NCBI GenBank assembly: GCA_026708965.1
Contig: JAPOTY010000006.1
Coordinates: forward strand, 62,001 to 126,000
DNA from: Gammaproteobacteria bacterium
Lineage (GTDB): Bacteria > Pseudomonadota > Gammaproteobacteria > Steroidobacterales > Foliamicaceae
Reading direction: 5' to 3'
Length of the DNA: 64,000 bases
How positions within the stretch are numbered: the first letter of the stretch is position 1; each line of letters begins with the position of its first letter. Of this stretch, positions 8,336 to 16,989 are shown piece by piece. Under the pieces are notes generated by a model. That model saw nothing but the letters and a program-made list of their open reading frames with translations, searched no databases and was not told where the DNA came from. Both the position numbers and the translations under genes were made by a program.

Positions 8336-8430
8336 TGCTTGCTTCCTTCTTCCGGGAGACGCATGAATACATCCATGTAGCTTGCTCCGGCATCCCTGCC
8401 TCCGATACTCCCGGAAGAAGGAAGCAAGCA
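8336..8430 (+). repeat. Structured hairpin repeat family A, copy A1
   Basis: Outer arms 8336-8358 and 8408-8430 are perfectly complementary over 23 bp (TGCTTGCTTCC...CGGGAG). The 49-nt core (8359-8407) begins ACGCATGAA. It holds a small hairpin TAC-ATCCAT-GTA (8368-8379) and a second GGC-ATCCCT-GCC (8389-8400). The core is shared with copies A2 and A4, while the arm sequences are not, apart from the innermost GGGAG/CTCCC. It lies between convergent prmB and accD and could also serve as a terminator. Confidence 0.85.
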
Positions 8431-8476
8431 ATGGGCTTGCGGGGTGCATACCCTCTGAGGATTTGCGCCAGCCGGA

Positions 8477-8586
8477 GCCTCTTTGCGCGTTCTCCTCTCG
8501 CGGGAGTGTCGGCGGCAGGGATGCCGCCGCCAAGCCCCATGGATGGGTTCATGCGTCTCCCGCGAGAGGAGAACGCGCAAAGAGGC
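8477..8586 (-). repeat. Structured hairpin repeat family A, copy A2 (inverted)
   Basis: Outer arms 8477-8506 and 8557-8586 pair perfectly over 30 bp. Read on the minus strand, the 50-nt core begins ACGCATGAA. It holds CCC-ATCCAT-GGG (8536-8547) and a 7-bp hairpin CGGCGGC/GCCGCCG around ATCCCT (8510-8529). Relative to A1 the first stem has changed TAC/GTA to CCC/GGG while the loop stayed constant. Orientation is opposite to A1. Confidence 0.85.
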
Positions 8587-8606
8587 GAACCCGAGACGCC
8601 CTGAAG

Positions 8607-8636
8607 CTCCCGCGAGAGGAAGGCGCGCAAAGAGGC
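8607..8636 (+). repeat. Solitary arm of repeat family A (A3)
   Basis: Starts CTCCCGCGAGAGGA and ends GCGCAAAGAGGC. It matches the right arm of A2 (8557-8586) at 27 of 30 positions but has no partner arm or core. It is a remnant or half-element 21 bp from A2 and 22 bp before the accD stop codon. Confidence 0.75.
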
Positions 8637-8658
8637 AGGCTGGGAGCGTCCGGCGGGG

Positions 8659-9525
8659 TTATTCGGGGGCGGGTTGTTTTTGCAGTTTGGCGAGGAGGCG
8701 GGCGATTTCCGAGCGCATGGACCGCCGGTCCAGAATCATGTCCAGCGCCCCATGATCCAGCAGGAATTCGGCCCGCTGGAAGCCTTCCGGCAGATCCTCG
8801 CGCACCGTCTGCTTGATGACCCTCGGTCCGGCGAACCCGATCAGCGCGCCCGGTTCGGCGATCACAATATCGCCCTGCATGGCCAGACTCGCGGAAACGC
8901 CCCCCATCGTGGGATGGGTGAGCACCGACACGTAGGGCAGCCCCGCCTGCGCCAGCGCGCTCAGCGCCGCAGTGGCCTTGGCCATCTGCATCAGGGAAAA
9001 AACCGCCTCCTGCATGCGCGCCCCTCCCGATGCGGCGAAGTTGACCAGCGGCATCCTGTGTTCGCGGCAGTAATTGGCCGCGCGCGCGAACTTTTCTCCC
9101 ACCACCGACCCCATCGATCCGCCCATGAAGCCGAACTCGAACGCGCTGGCCACGATCGGCTGCCCATGCAGCTGGCCGGTCATGGCCACCAGGGCTTCCA
9201 GTTCGCCGCTGTCGTCCCGCGCCCTGCTGATGCGGTCGGCGTAACGCTTGGTGTCCTTGAATTTGAGCGGGTCCTTGGGCAGCAGGCGGGGCGATAGCTC
9301 CTTTGCCGTGCCCTGGTCAAGGAATAGCTCCAGCCGCCGCCGGGCGCCGAGGCGCATATGGTGTCCGCATTGCGGGCACACGTGCTGGATTCGTTCCACT
9401 TCGGTTCGATACAGCTGCGCGCCGCAGGCATCGCACTTGACCCAAACGCCCTCGGGCACGGATTTCCGCGTCCGCCGCGTTGTGATTCGCGACGGCATTA
9501 ATTTCCGTAACCAGGAAATCGCCAT
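8659..9525 (-). CDS. accD: Acetyl-CoA carboxylase carboxyltransferase subunit beta
   Basis: 288 residues, normal length. With AccA it transfers the carboxyl group from biotin to acetyl-CoA in fatty acid synthesis. The N-terminal zinc ribbon is intact: C31-x2-C34 and C50-x2-C53 ([19 protein letters not shown]). The crotonase-like core has the family blocks [23 protein letters not shown] and [12 protein letters not shown]. It follows truA after a 33-bp gap filled by a strong hairpin (9542-9580). The usual gammaproteobacterial neighbours trpF and folC are absent. Confidence 0.96.
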   Translation of the reverse strand: MAISWLRKLMPSRITTRRTRKSVPEGVWVKCDACGAQLYRTEVERIQHVCPQCGHHMRLGARRRLELFLDQGTAKELSPRLLPKDPLKFKDTKRYADRISRARDDSGELEALVAMTGQLHGQPIVASAFEFGFMGGSMGSVVGEKFARAANYCREHRMPLVNFAASGGARMQEAVFSLMQMAKATAALSALAQAGLPYVSVLTHPTMGGVSASLAMQGDIVIAEPGALIGFAGPRVIKQTVREDLPEGFQRAEFLLDHGALDMILDRRSMRSEIARLLAKLQKQPAPE

Positions 9526-9541
9526 AACGCTTTGATTTTAG

Positions 9542-9580
9542 GCTAGGACCTGTTGGCCCTATGCGCCAACAGGTCCTAGC
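9542..9580. repeat. 16-bp perfect hairpin between truA and accD
   Basis: Arms 9542-9557 and 9565-9580 (GCTAGGACCTGTTGGC and its complement) pair perfectly around a 7-nt loop. It overlaps the last codons and stop of truA. No T-run follows in the direction of transcription, so it is not a classical intrinsic terminator. It may instead set the truA/accD expression ratio or stabilise the transcript. Confidence 0.7.
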
Positions 9581-10353
9581 ATCGTTTCCCGCCGCTCGGG
9601 AAGCATTGTTTGAGGGTACGAAATTCGGCGCAGGTAGAGGCCTTGCGCCGGCGCGGCCGGCCCCGCCGCATCGCGTCTTCGGGCCGCCAGGATTTCCGCC
9701 AACCCTTCCCGGGACAGGCGGCTGCAGCCCACCAGCGCCAGCGAGCCGGCAATATTCCGCACCATGCGCTGAAGAAAACCGTTGGCGCGGCAGGTGATCC
9801 ATACCCGCTCGTGGCTCCGCCGCACCTCAATGCTCTCGATCCTGCGCACCGGCGACTTGGCCTGGCAGTTGGCGGCGCGAAACGAGCTGAAATCCTGTTC
9901 TCCCAGCAGCGCTTGCGCCGCCCGATGCATGGCCTCGGCATCCAGCGGCTGGCGGATCAGCCAGGCCCGATGCCGCTCCAGCGCCGAGCGCACGGCGCGA
10001 TTGAGAACCAGGTAGGCGTAGGTGCGCGCCGTGGCTGAATAGCGCGCATGAAAGCCGGCCTCGACCTGCCGCACCCATAGCAGGTTGATATCGTCCGGCA
10101 GATAGGTGTTTGCTCCCAGCAGCCAGTCGCGCGGCCGCCGTTTGGCGCGGGTATCGAAGTGCGCCACCTGCTCGATCGCGTGGACGCCGGCATCGGTGCG
10201 ACCGCTCCCGATGCAGCGCACCTCGTGGTTCGCCACCCGACCGAGCGCCCGGCTCACCGCCTCCTGCACGCTGGGACTGCCGGGCTGCTCCTGCCATCCG
10301 CGATAGCGGCCGCCGTCATATTCCAGGCCGATAGCCAGCCGCGCGCCGGTCAT
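9559..10353 (-). CDS. truA: tRNA pseudouridine(38-40) synthase
   Basis: 264 residues from ATG 10353. A start at 10380 is possible, but 10353 gives the typical MTGARLAIGLEYDG opening and overlaps the upstream stop by 4 bp (ATGA). Isomerises U38-U40 in the anticodon arm of many tRNAs. The catalytic Asp is D54 in GRTDAGVHA. HFDTRAKR and the SFRAANCQAKSPVR block are family-typical. It is translationally coupled to the FimV-like gene. The 3' end is part of a perfect hairpin. Confidence 0.95.
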   Translation of the reverse strand: MTGARLAIGLEYDGGRYRGWQEQPGSPSVQEAVSRALGRVANHEVRCIGSGRTDAGVHAIEQVAHFDTRAKRRPRDWLLGANTYLPDDINLLWVRQVEAGFHARYSATARTYAYLVLNRAVRSALERHRAWLIRQPLDAEAMHRAAQALLGEQDFSSFRAANCQAKSPVRRIESIEVRRSHERVWITCRANGFLQRMVRNIAGSLALVGCSRLSREGLAEILAARRRDAAGPAAPAQGLYLRRISYPQTMLPERRETMLGPVGA

Positions 10354-10835
10354 GGGTTGGCAGACGGCTCCGGGCGCCACTGGCGCCGCATGCGGCGCAA
10401 GGCCCGGGCCATGTCCTCCCGGTAATCGCCCTCCTTGAGCTCGGCCACCCGCGCCAGCACCTCCAGCGCGTCGCCGTGGCGGCCCATTTCCTGAAGCGCC
10501 CTCGCCAGGTCCATCAGGTTCTCCGGCTCCAGCTCGTCCAGCGCCATATCCGGCTCCGGCTTTTCCGCAGCGCCGTCATCGCCGGCGGGTTCCTGTCGGG
10601 CGCTGGCGGCTTTTTCGCGGCTCCCCCGAGTTTGGCGCGAAGGCTTGCCGCCGCCCAGCGTCCACGCCAGGCTGAGCCCGCCCGCCAGAGCGGCGAAAAC
10701 GCCTGCGGCGGAAAGCAGGGGAAAGCCCCACGACGCCCACGGCGAGACCAGCCCCTCCTGCACGATGGCCGGCGTGGCGAGCAGCGCGATGAACAGCGGG
10801 ACGGTTAGAGTCGCATTCCGCCTGTGTCGTCGCAT
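10350..10835 (-). CDS. Short membrane protein with FimV-like C-terminal helices
   Basis: 161 residues. A first hydrophobic segment near residues 10-25 and a second near 36-60 suggest membrane insertion. A charged linker follows, then DELEPENLMDLARALQEM and GDALEVLARVAELKEGD form a TPR-like helical pair. The C-terminal helices resemble the FimV C-terminal domain ('DLARAYxEMGDxEGARxxLxEV'). The position between asd and truA is where fimV sits in Pseudomonas-type genomes. FimV proper is several times longer, with a LysM domain, so this would be a much reduced form. Homology is inferred from position plus motif. Confidence 0.55.
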   Translation of the reverse strand: MRRHRRNATLTVPLFIALLATPAIVQEGLVSPWASWGFPLLSAAGVFAALAGGLSLAWTLGGGKPSRQTRGSREKAASARQEPAGDDGAAEKPEPDMALDELEPENLMDLARALQEMGRHGDALEVLARVAELKEGDYREDMARALRRMRRQWRPEPSANP

Positions 10836-10852
10836 CAGCGTGTCACGCGCCG

Positions 10853-11923
10853 CTATAAATGGTCGCGAATCAGCAACTCGGCAATCTGCACGGCGTTGAG
10901 CGCGGCGCCTTTTCGCACATTGTCGGCCACCACCCAGAAGTTCAGGCCCTGCTCATGCGAAATATCCTCGCGCACCCGGCCCACGAAAACACCGTCCGAG
11001 CGCGCCGCCTCGATGCCTGCGGTGGGGTAGCCGCCTGCTTGGCTCTGGCTCATCACGATCACTCCGCGCGCGGCGCGGAATAATTCCAGCGCCTCCGGCA
11101 CCGCCACCTTCCGTTTGAGCTCCACGTTCACTGCCTCGGAGTGGCCAAAGAAGACCGGCACGCGAACCGCGGTGGCGTGGATGCGAAGCGCCGGTTCCAT
11201 CAGGATCTTGCGGGTTTCCCAAACGATCTTCATTTCCTCTTTGGTGTAGCCGTTGTCCTGGAAGGCATCGATATGGGGAACCACATTGAAGGCCACGCTC
11301 GGGGCCGCCGCGCTGGGGGCTTGCCCGCCATTCGTTGCGTTGCCGCCGCCGAAATCCGCCGCCTCTTCGGGACGGCCCTGGCCCGCCATCATTTCGGCCG
11401 TGTCGCGCACCAGTGCTTCCATGGCCTGGCGTCCCGCTCCCGATATGGCCTGGTAGGTCGCCACGCTCAACCTCTCGATGCCGGCGGCATCGTAAAGCGG
11501 CTTCAGCGCAACCACAAGCTGGATCGTCGAGCAGTTGGGATTGGCCACAATGCCGCGCGGGCGGCAATCGGCCAGTGATTCGGCATTCACTTCCGGCACC
11601 ACCAGCGGCACATCGTCGTCGTAGCGGAACGCCGAGGAATTATCGATCACGACTGCGCCTTGTTCCGCCGCCCGGGGCGCATGCTCCTTAGCGGCATCCG
11701 CGCCTGCGGAAAAAAGGGCGATCTCAACGCCGGAGAAATCGAAATCATTGAGCGCCTTCACTGTGATCTGCCGGCCCTTGAACTCCACCGGCTTGCCGCG
11801 CGATTTTTCGCTGGCGAGCGCATGCAATTCAGCGACCGGAAACTCGCGCTCGGCCAGGATCTGGATCATGGTTTCGCCCACCAAGCCGGTGGCCCCCACT
11901 ACCGCTACGCTGTAGCCGCTCAT
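10853..11923 (-). CDS. asd: Aspartate-semialdehyde dehydrogenase
   Basis: 356 residues from ATG 11923. The longer frame to 11977 adds a proline-rich leader that overlaps aroC and is not family-like. Reduces aspartyl phosphate to the semialdehyde on the way to Lys, Met, Thr and diaminopimelate. NADP-binding VAVVGATGLVGETM and the catalytic C131 in ANPNCSTIQ are present. There is an Ala/Gly-rich insertion after MAGQGRPEEAADFGGG, before FNVVPHIDAF. The aroC stop lies 1 bp upstream of this start, so the two form an operon. Confidence 0.95.
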   Translation of the reverse strand: MSGYSVAVVGATGLVGETMIQILAEREFPVAELHALASEKSRGKPVEFKGRQITVKALNDFDFSGVEIALFSAGADAAKEHAPRAAEQGAVVIDNSSAFRYDDDVPLVVPEVNAESLADCRPRGIVANPNCSTIQLVVALKPLYDAAGIERLSVATYQAISGAGRQAMEALVRDTAEMMAGQGRPEEAADFGGGNATNGGQAPSAAAPSVAFNVVPHIDAFQDNGYTKEEMKIVWETRKILMEPALRIHATAVRVPVFFGHSEAVNVELKRKVAVPEALELFRAARGVIVMSQSQAGGYPTAGIEAARSDGVFVGRVREDISHEQGLNFWVVADNVRKGAALNAVQIAELLIRDHL

Positions 11924-11924
11924 G

Positions 11925-13034
11925 TCAGCCGGCCGCCTCGCGGGTCCGGGCGGCGGGCGCGGCGCGGCGGTCCACATCGCCGCATTGCGCGCGGTCGCGC
12001 AGGAAGTGGTCGAGCAGCGTGATCGCCAGCATGGCTTCGGCGATGGGCGTGGCCCGCAGCCCCACGCAGGGGTCGTGGCGGCCGCCGGTGCTGATCTCGG
12101 TGGCCTCGCCCCCGCGCGTCACGGTGGCGCCTTTCTTGCGGATGCTGGAAGTGGGTTTGAGCGCGATGCTCGCCATCAGGTCTTGCCCCGAAGCGATTCC
12201 GCCGAGCGTTCCCCCCGCGTCGTTCTTGGCGAAGCCGCCCGGGCGGATTTCGTCGCGGTGCTCCGAACCGCGCTGCTCCACGGCCGCGAACCCGGCGCCG
12301 AACTCCACTCCCTTCACCGCATTGATGCTCATCAGCGCGTGGGCGATGGCGGCTTCGAGCTTGTCGAACACCGGTTCGCCGAGGCCCGGCGGCACGCCTT
12401 GGGCAACCACGTTGATGCGCGCTCCGATGGAATCGCCGGCCAGCCGCAGCTCGTCCATGAAGGCTTCGAGTTCCCCGAGCCGGCCCGGGTCGCCGCAGAA
12501 GAACGGGTTGTCGTTGATGATATCGGGACGCGGGCAGCCGAGCCGGATGGGGCCCAGCTGGGCCACGTAGCCGAATATCGCGATGCCGGCGCGCTCCTTT
12601 AAGCATTTGCGCGCGATCGCGCCGCCAGCCACGCGCATGGCGGTCTCGCGGGCCGAAGCCCGCCCGCCGCCGCGGTAATCGCGGATTCCGTATTTCCGCT
12701 GGTAGCTGTAGTCGGCATGCCCGGGGCGGAACTTGTCCTTGATCGCGGAGTAATCGCGCGGCCGCTGGTCGGTGTTCTCGATGATGAGGCCGATCGGGGT
12801 GCCGGTGGTCACGCCCTCGAATACGCCCGACAGGATCCGCACGAGATCGGCCTCCTGGCGCTGCGAGGTATGCCTTGAGCGGCCCGGCCGGCGCCGGTCC
12901 AAATCCGCCTGTATGTCCGCCTCGCAAAGCGCCATGCCGGGCGGGCAGCCGTCCACGATGGCCCCGAGGGCCATGCCGTGGCTTTCGCCGTAGGTGGTGA
13001 CGCTGAACAGGCGCCCGATGGTGTTGCCGGACAT
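11925..13034 (-). CDS. aroC: Chorismate synthase
   Basis: 369 residues. Converts EPSP to chorismate using reduced FMN, the last common step of aromatic biosynthesis. The N-terminal signature [20 protein letters not shown] is exact for the family, and [19 protein letters not shown] and [10 protein letters not shown] are FMN-site blocks. It is the first gene of the run aroC-asd-fimV-like-truA-accD. A minus-strand TAAAAT (13068-13073) about 33 bp upstream is a candidate -10. No strong ribosome-binding site is visible. Confidence 0.97.
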   Translation of the reverse strand: MSGNTIGRLFSVTTYGESHGMALGAIVDGCPPGMALCEADIQADLDRRRPGRSRHTSQRQEADLVRILSGVFEGVTTGTPIGLIIENTDQRPRDYSAIKDKFRPGHADYSYQRKYGIRDYRGGGRASARETAMRVAGGAIARKCLKERAGIAIFGYVAQLGPIRLGCPRPDIINDNPFFCGDPGRLGELEAFMDELRLAGDSIGARINVVAQGVPPGLGEPVFDKLEAAIAHALMSINAVKGVEFGAGFAAVEQRGSEHRDEIRPGGFAKNDAGGTLGGIASGQDLMASIALKPTSSIRKKGATVTRGGEATEISTGGRHDPCVGLRATPIAEAMLAITLLDHFLRDRAQCGDVDRRAAPAARTREAAG

Positions 13035-13154
13035 GATGCAATGCCAAGTAAAGGGGGAAAGGGCGCTATTTTATGCCCCTGCCGCCCGCTGCTTTGGGCT
13101 GACAGCGGGCTATGCCTATGCAGCCTGGCACGAATCGCCAGTTTGATCGATGGC

Positions 13155-13170
13155 TTCCGCTGTAGCGGAA
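13155..13170. other. Small hairpin in the aroC/TonB-receptor gap
   Basis: TTCCGCT-GT-AGCGGAA forms a 7-bp stem in the 294-bp divergent gap 13035-13328. Apart from this, a candidate aroC -10 and the GGGGAGG ribosome-binding site before 13329, I see nothing identifiable there. Confidence 0.35.
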
Positions 13171-13328
13171 AATCCGAGCGCGTAAGTTTTTTGCAAGGTA
13201 TTCTCATGGTGGCCGTGGTAGAAAGGGCCATCTTGGATCGGCGGCGCTTCGTTCGCTGCCTGCGGCGAAGGGAAGAGTTGGAGGGAAGGCGCGGAAGGGT
13301 CCCGCTTTATCCCGGGGAGGCAAAGACA

Positions 13329-16265
13329 ATGAATGATTTAGTCCTGAGGCTTAATTTCAAGGCCCTTGTTCTTGTATTCCTCGCGCCTGCGTTCGGGCTG
13401 GCGCAGGAGCAGGCAACAGATGAGGGGGGGCTCCTAGTGGAAGAGGAAGCCATTGAGCTTGGGCCGCAGGTTGTGACGGGAACCCAGCTGATCGGCGGAG
13501 ATCCGTCGGCCAAAGTGTTTTCGATTTCCGCTGAGGAAATGTCCCGCCGCGGCGTTTCAAGCTTGGAGGACCTGTTCCGCACACTCCCCTACGCATTCGC
13601 CTCGATCACCTCGCAAACAGACATGCTGTTCGGAGGCGGCGCCGCCGACACGGACCAAAACCTCGGAGCTTTGGGACTTGGAACTTCCACGGTGAATCTT
13701 CGCGCTCTGGGGTCGGCCAACACACTGGTTCTTCTGGACGGGCGGCGGATTGCCGGGCGGGCCGGCAATCAGAGCAACTTCGCCAATATTCTGCATGTTC
13801 CGATCAGCGCGGTTGAGCGGGTCGATATTCAATTGGACGGCGCCTCGGCGGTCTATGGCGGCGATGCCATCGGCGGCGTGGTCAACTTCATTTTGAAGAA
13901 GGATTTCCGCGGGCTTACCGCCACGGCGCGCAATGAGTGGAGCGGCACCGATTCCGATAAGCGGAAATTCGATATCGTGGGCGGCTTTTCGTGGCGCAGC
14001 GGCAACTTCAGCGGAAGCGCGTCGCAGTCGCAATCCGATCCTGTCAACAACTACAGGATCTGGCGAAGCAACGACTTCCGGGGCGACTTTGGTCCGGAGT
14101 TCGACAAGCGGCACACCACCGCCTGGAACCAGCCAGGCATCGTATGCGAACACAACGGCAGCCTCACTTTCCCTGGCTGCAGGAGGTCGTTCGACCCGGC
14201 AACCCGCACTTTTGCGACGAACTGGCTGCAGCTTCCCCAGGGGCAAAGCGGCGTGGGCGCCTCGCCGGATGATTTCAGCGGCGATATCACGCCTTTCGAT
14301 TTCGTTCCCCCCGAGAACGGCGCCGACCGGACCACGATGTCGATTCGCTTCAATGCGGAGCAATACATCAACGAAGATTTGCGCATCTACGCCAGCGGGC
14401 TGCGGTCGGAAATCGAATCGCGCCAGCTATTCCAAAGCGGCATGTCCAGCTACGTTGTTCCTGCCAGCAACGCCTACAACCCATTCGGAAGGAATGTCGT
14501 TGTGAGCTACTATCCGCTGCGGGAATTGCAGGACGGGCGCATTCCCCATTCATTCACGGAAACGGAGGAGAAGAAAACCACCTACTCGGCAGGCCTGTAT
14601 TGGGAAATCGCTAGCAAGCACCAGCTTCAGCTCGATTTCTCGCGCTCGGAATCGGAGAATTTCGGCTGGCAGATCCGCACCGACTGGCGGCGCTCGCGCT
14701 GGGACCCGAGCGCCGAGGCTTTCTACCGCGCGCTTGAGAGCTCCGATCCCAACGTAGCGCTCAATCTGTTTGGCGACGGCACGGTGCAGGGCTCGGCATT
14801 CGAGGAATTATTCACCAATGCCTTGGGGCCAAGCTTGGGCTTTACCGAGATCACGACAACCAGACCGCTGATGCGGGGGGAGCTTTTTGAAATATTCGGC
14901 GGTCCTTTGCGTTATGTGCTTGGAGGAGAACGCAAAAAAGAGGCCATTTACAGCCACAGCACGATATGGGGCGCAGAGGGGCAAACGCGCGCCTACGGCA
15001 GGGAGACTTACGAGGGAGTTGAAAGGCCCACCGCGATAAACACCGCGTACTATGCGGAGTTGGCGTTCCCCTTGGTCACGCCCGCGAACGCCCTCCCCGG
15101 AATCCATGATCTGCAGGTCAGCCTGCAAGTTCGCCGGGACAGCCAGGAGTACGAAGGCGCGCAAGGCGGCGTAACATTGGCCAACGCTCCGGGCACGCGG
15201 TCGGTCTGGACTCCCGGCGTGGGGTGGACAGAAATTCCTTCTTTTTCCCGCGTGGATCGGGGCGAGGCCAATCTGGTCACTGAAACCAAATCGGACACCA
15301 CCTACAGAGCGGGCATCTACTACCAGCCTGTCCAGGAATTAACGGCAAGGCTCTCCTATCAGAAAGCGTTCAAGCCGCCCGTTTATAACGATTTGTTCAA
15401 CCGCAGCAATCCAAGGACATTTCCAGGATACTTTATCGATCCTTATCACCCCGATGGCGAAACGGGCCGTATCCGCCCTCCAAATTACTTCGCATCGTTC
15501 AATCCGGACATCGAATCGGAAACCTCGAATAATTACCGGATCGCTCTGGACTGGACCCCCTCGTCTGTGCCGGGGCTTACGCTATCCGCGGATTGGTCGA
15601 TGGTGGACCACGAGAACAGGATTTATTACTCGGGCAGCCTCTTGATCGAACATCCCGAAGTGGGCTTCGCTCTGGGCTCGATCGTGGAGCGCGATGCCGA
15701 CGGCTACATAACCCAAGTGTATTCCTACGATATCAACCTGGCCGAAAAAATAGACGAGCGTTTGATCCTGAATGCCGATTACGCGTTCCAGACACCCGTT
15801 GGCTCCCTTAATCCGCGACTTACTTACACGCGGGTTTTGGAAAACGATTTCACTGCTGTTGAAGGCAGTCCGGCCGTGCAGCGCGTAGGCACTGTCAAAG
15901 GCCCCGACAAATACAGGATCCAAGGCGCCCTCACTTGGCTGTATGGCGAGTTCGCGGCGGATCTCTTCATTGATTACCGGCCAGGTTACGAGAACGACCG
16001 GGCGGGTTTTTGTTTCCATGTGGTCGGACGCTGCGAGCGGTTATTCCAAAGGCTGCCGACTATTGAGACCGATTCACTCACGACCGTGGATCTCACACTG
16101 ACCTACCAGTTCGCCAACGGTCTGAGGTTGCGCGGCGGCGGCCGGAATATCTTCGACGAGGATCACTACACGGTGTTCGAAACACTGCCTTACGATCCCA
16201 CGCGCTGGGATGCGCGAGGACGTGTGTTTTTTCTTGAACTCCAGTACGAACTGGGGAGGGAATAG
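13329..16265 (+). CDS. TonB-dependent outer-membrane receptor
   Basis: 978 residues from ATG 13329, preceded by GGGGAGG 9 bp upstream. The frame extends to 12978 but that part overlaps aroC. A signal peptide (MNDLVLRLNFKALVLVFLAP to GLAQ) leads into a plug domain with LGLGTSTVNLRALGSANTLV, LLDGRRI, VERVDIQLDGASAVYGGDAI and GGVVNFILKK, typical of the large receptors of Xanthomonas/Caulobacter-type carbohydrate uptake. A 22-strand barrel is expected for the remainder, ending in an aromatic-rich strand (FFLELQYELGRE). The substrate is unknown. A two-component system starts 43 bp downstream and may regulate or be regulated with it. Confidence 0.9.
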   Translation: MNDLVLRLNFKALVLVFLAPAFGLAQEQATDEGGLLVEEEAIELGPQVVTGTQLIGGDPSAKVFSISAEEMSRRGVSSLEDLFRTLPYAFASITSQTDMLFGGGAADTDQNLGALGLGTSTVNLRALGSANTLVLLDGRRIAGRAGNQSNFANILHVPISAVERVDIQLDGASAVYGGDAIGGVVNFILKKDFRGLTATARNEWSGTDSDKRKFDIVGGFSWRSGNFSGSASQSQSDPVNNYRIWRSNDFRGDFGPEFDKRHTTAWNQPGIVCEHNGSLTFPGCRRSFDPATRTFATNWLQLPQGQSGVGASPDDFSGDITPFDFVPPENGADRTTMSIRFNAEQYINEDLRIYASGLRSEIESRQLFQSGMSSYVVPASNAYNPFGRNVVVSYYPLRELQDGRIPHSFTETEEKKTTYSAGLYWEIASKHQLQLDFSRSESENFGWQIRTDWRRSRWDPSAEAFYRALESSDPNVALNLFGDGTVQGSAFEELFTNALGPSLGFTEITTTRPLMRGELFEIFGGPLRYVLGGERKKEAIYSHSTIWGAEGQTRAYGRETYEGVERPTAINTAYYAELAFPLVTPANALPGIHDLQVSLQVRRDSQEYEGAQGGVTLANAPGTRSVWTPGVGWTEIPSFSRVDRGEANLVTETKSDTTYRAGIYYQPVQELTARLSYQKAFKPPVYNDLFNRSNPRTFPGYFIDPYHPDGETGRIRPPNYFASFNPDIESETSNNYRIALDWTPSSVPGLTLSADWSMVDHENRIYYSGSLLIEHPEVGFALGSIVERDADGYITQVYSYDINLAEKIDERLILNADYAFQTPVGSLNPRLTYTRVLENDFTAVEGSPAVQRVGTVKGPDKYRIQGALTWLYGEFAADLFIDYRPGYENDRAGFCFHVVGRCERLFQRLPTIETDSLTTVDLTLTYQFANGLRLRGGGRNIFDEDHYTVFETLPYDPTRWDARGRVFFLELQYELGRE

Positions 16266-16308
16266 AAATACAGCCGCCAGCCATGCGTTGGCTCGTGCGC
16301 TCTTGCCG

Positions 16309-16989
16309 ATGAAGGTACTTCTGGTTGAGGACGATCACGATCTAGCCGCTGTTACCCGGCGCCTGTTGCACCGGCACAACTACGTGGTCGATCTGGCCGG
16401 GAGCTTGAGCAGCGCCCGCGCCGCGCTGCAGGGCAGCCAGTACGAAGTCGTGCTGCTGGACCGCCGCCTTCCGGACGGCGACGGCGTGGACCTGATTCAT
16501 TTCGCCCAAGAGAAAAAATTATCGTGCAAGTTCCTTGTCCTTTCTGCTCTCGGAGAGCTCCAGGAGCGCGTCGAAGGGCTGGATCTTGGCGCCGATGACT
16601 ACATGGTCAAGCCGTTTGAGCCGGAGGAGCTGCTGGCCAGGATTCGAGCGGCGGAGCGGCGGCACGCCCCTGATGTCGGGCGCACAATCACAGTGGGCCG
16701 CTTGACCCTGGATTGCGATACCCGCAACCTCGATCTTGACGGCGAACCCTTCGTTCTGCCGCGGCGTGAAATGTTGATGATGGAACAGCTGATGCACGGC
16801 GTGAACCGGGTGATGGCACGTCCGGCGCTGGAAAGGGCGATGTACGGCTACGATGACCAGTTCGAGTCGAACACGCTGGAATCGCATATGTCGAGATTGA
16901 GGAAAACGCTCGCCAAGCACGCCTGCGGCGTGAAGATACATACTGTGAGAGGCATGGGATACATGCTGCGGGAAAACGGAGCCGGATGA
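16309..16989 (+). CDS. Response regulator, OmpR/PhoB family
   Basis: 226 residues from ATG 16309. The receiver domain has the acidic pair in VEDDHD, phosphoacceptor D51 in LLDRRLPDGDG, and the switch Lys in DYMVKPF. The C-terminal winged-helix DNA-binding domain (about 125-222) ends in IHTVRGMGYMLRENG, the OmpR-type wing. The stop overlaps the histidine kinase start by 4 bp. No clear ribosome-binding site precedes it. The QseB/PmrA-like size and order (regulator first, kinase second) suggest envelope or metal sensing, but the signal cannot be read from sequence. Confidence 0.92.
   Translation: MKVLLVEDDHDLAAVTRRLLHRHNYVVDLAGSLSSARAALQGSQYEVVLLDRRLPDGDGVDLIHFAQEKKLSCKFLVLSALGELQERVEGLDLGADDYMVKPFEPEELLARIRAAERRHAPDVGRTITVGRLTLDCDTRNLDLDGEPFVLPRREMLMMEQLMHGVNRVMARPALERAMYGYDDQFESNTLESHMSRLRKTLAKHACGVKIHTVRGMGYMLRENGAG

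Noticed and set aside
8336-8430. Insertion-sequence ends or integron attC site
   Set aside because: No transposase or integrase, no target duplication seen, and the conserved part is the centre, not the ends.
8336-8636. CRISPR-like array from repeated 23-30 bp units
   Set aside because: Units are inverted pairs around a shared core, not direct repeats with unique spacers, and no cas gene is near.
8313-8816. Apparent open frames across the 8256-8658 gap on both strands
   Set aside because: They translate the hairpin repeats and their complements and have no protein-like composition or start context.
9542-9580. Intrinsic terminator after truA
   Set aside because: The hairpin is strong but no T-run follows in the transcribed strand, and accD lies 17 bp beyond in the same direction.
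12978-13328. In-frame upstream extension of the TonB receptor
   Set aside because: It overlaps the aroC start on the other strand. ATG 13329 has a good ribosome-binding site and is followed by a signal peptide.
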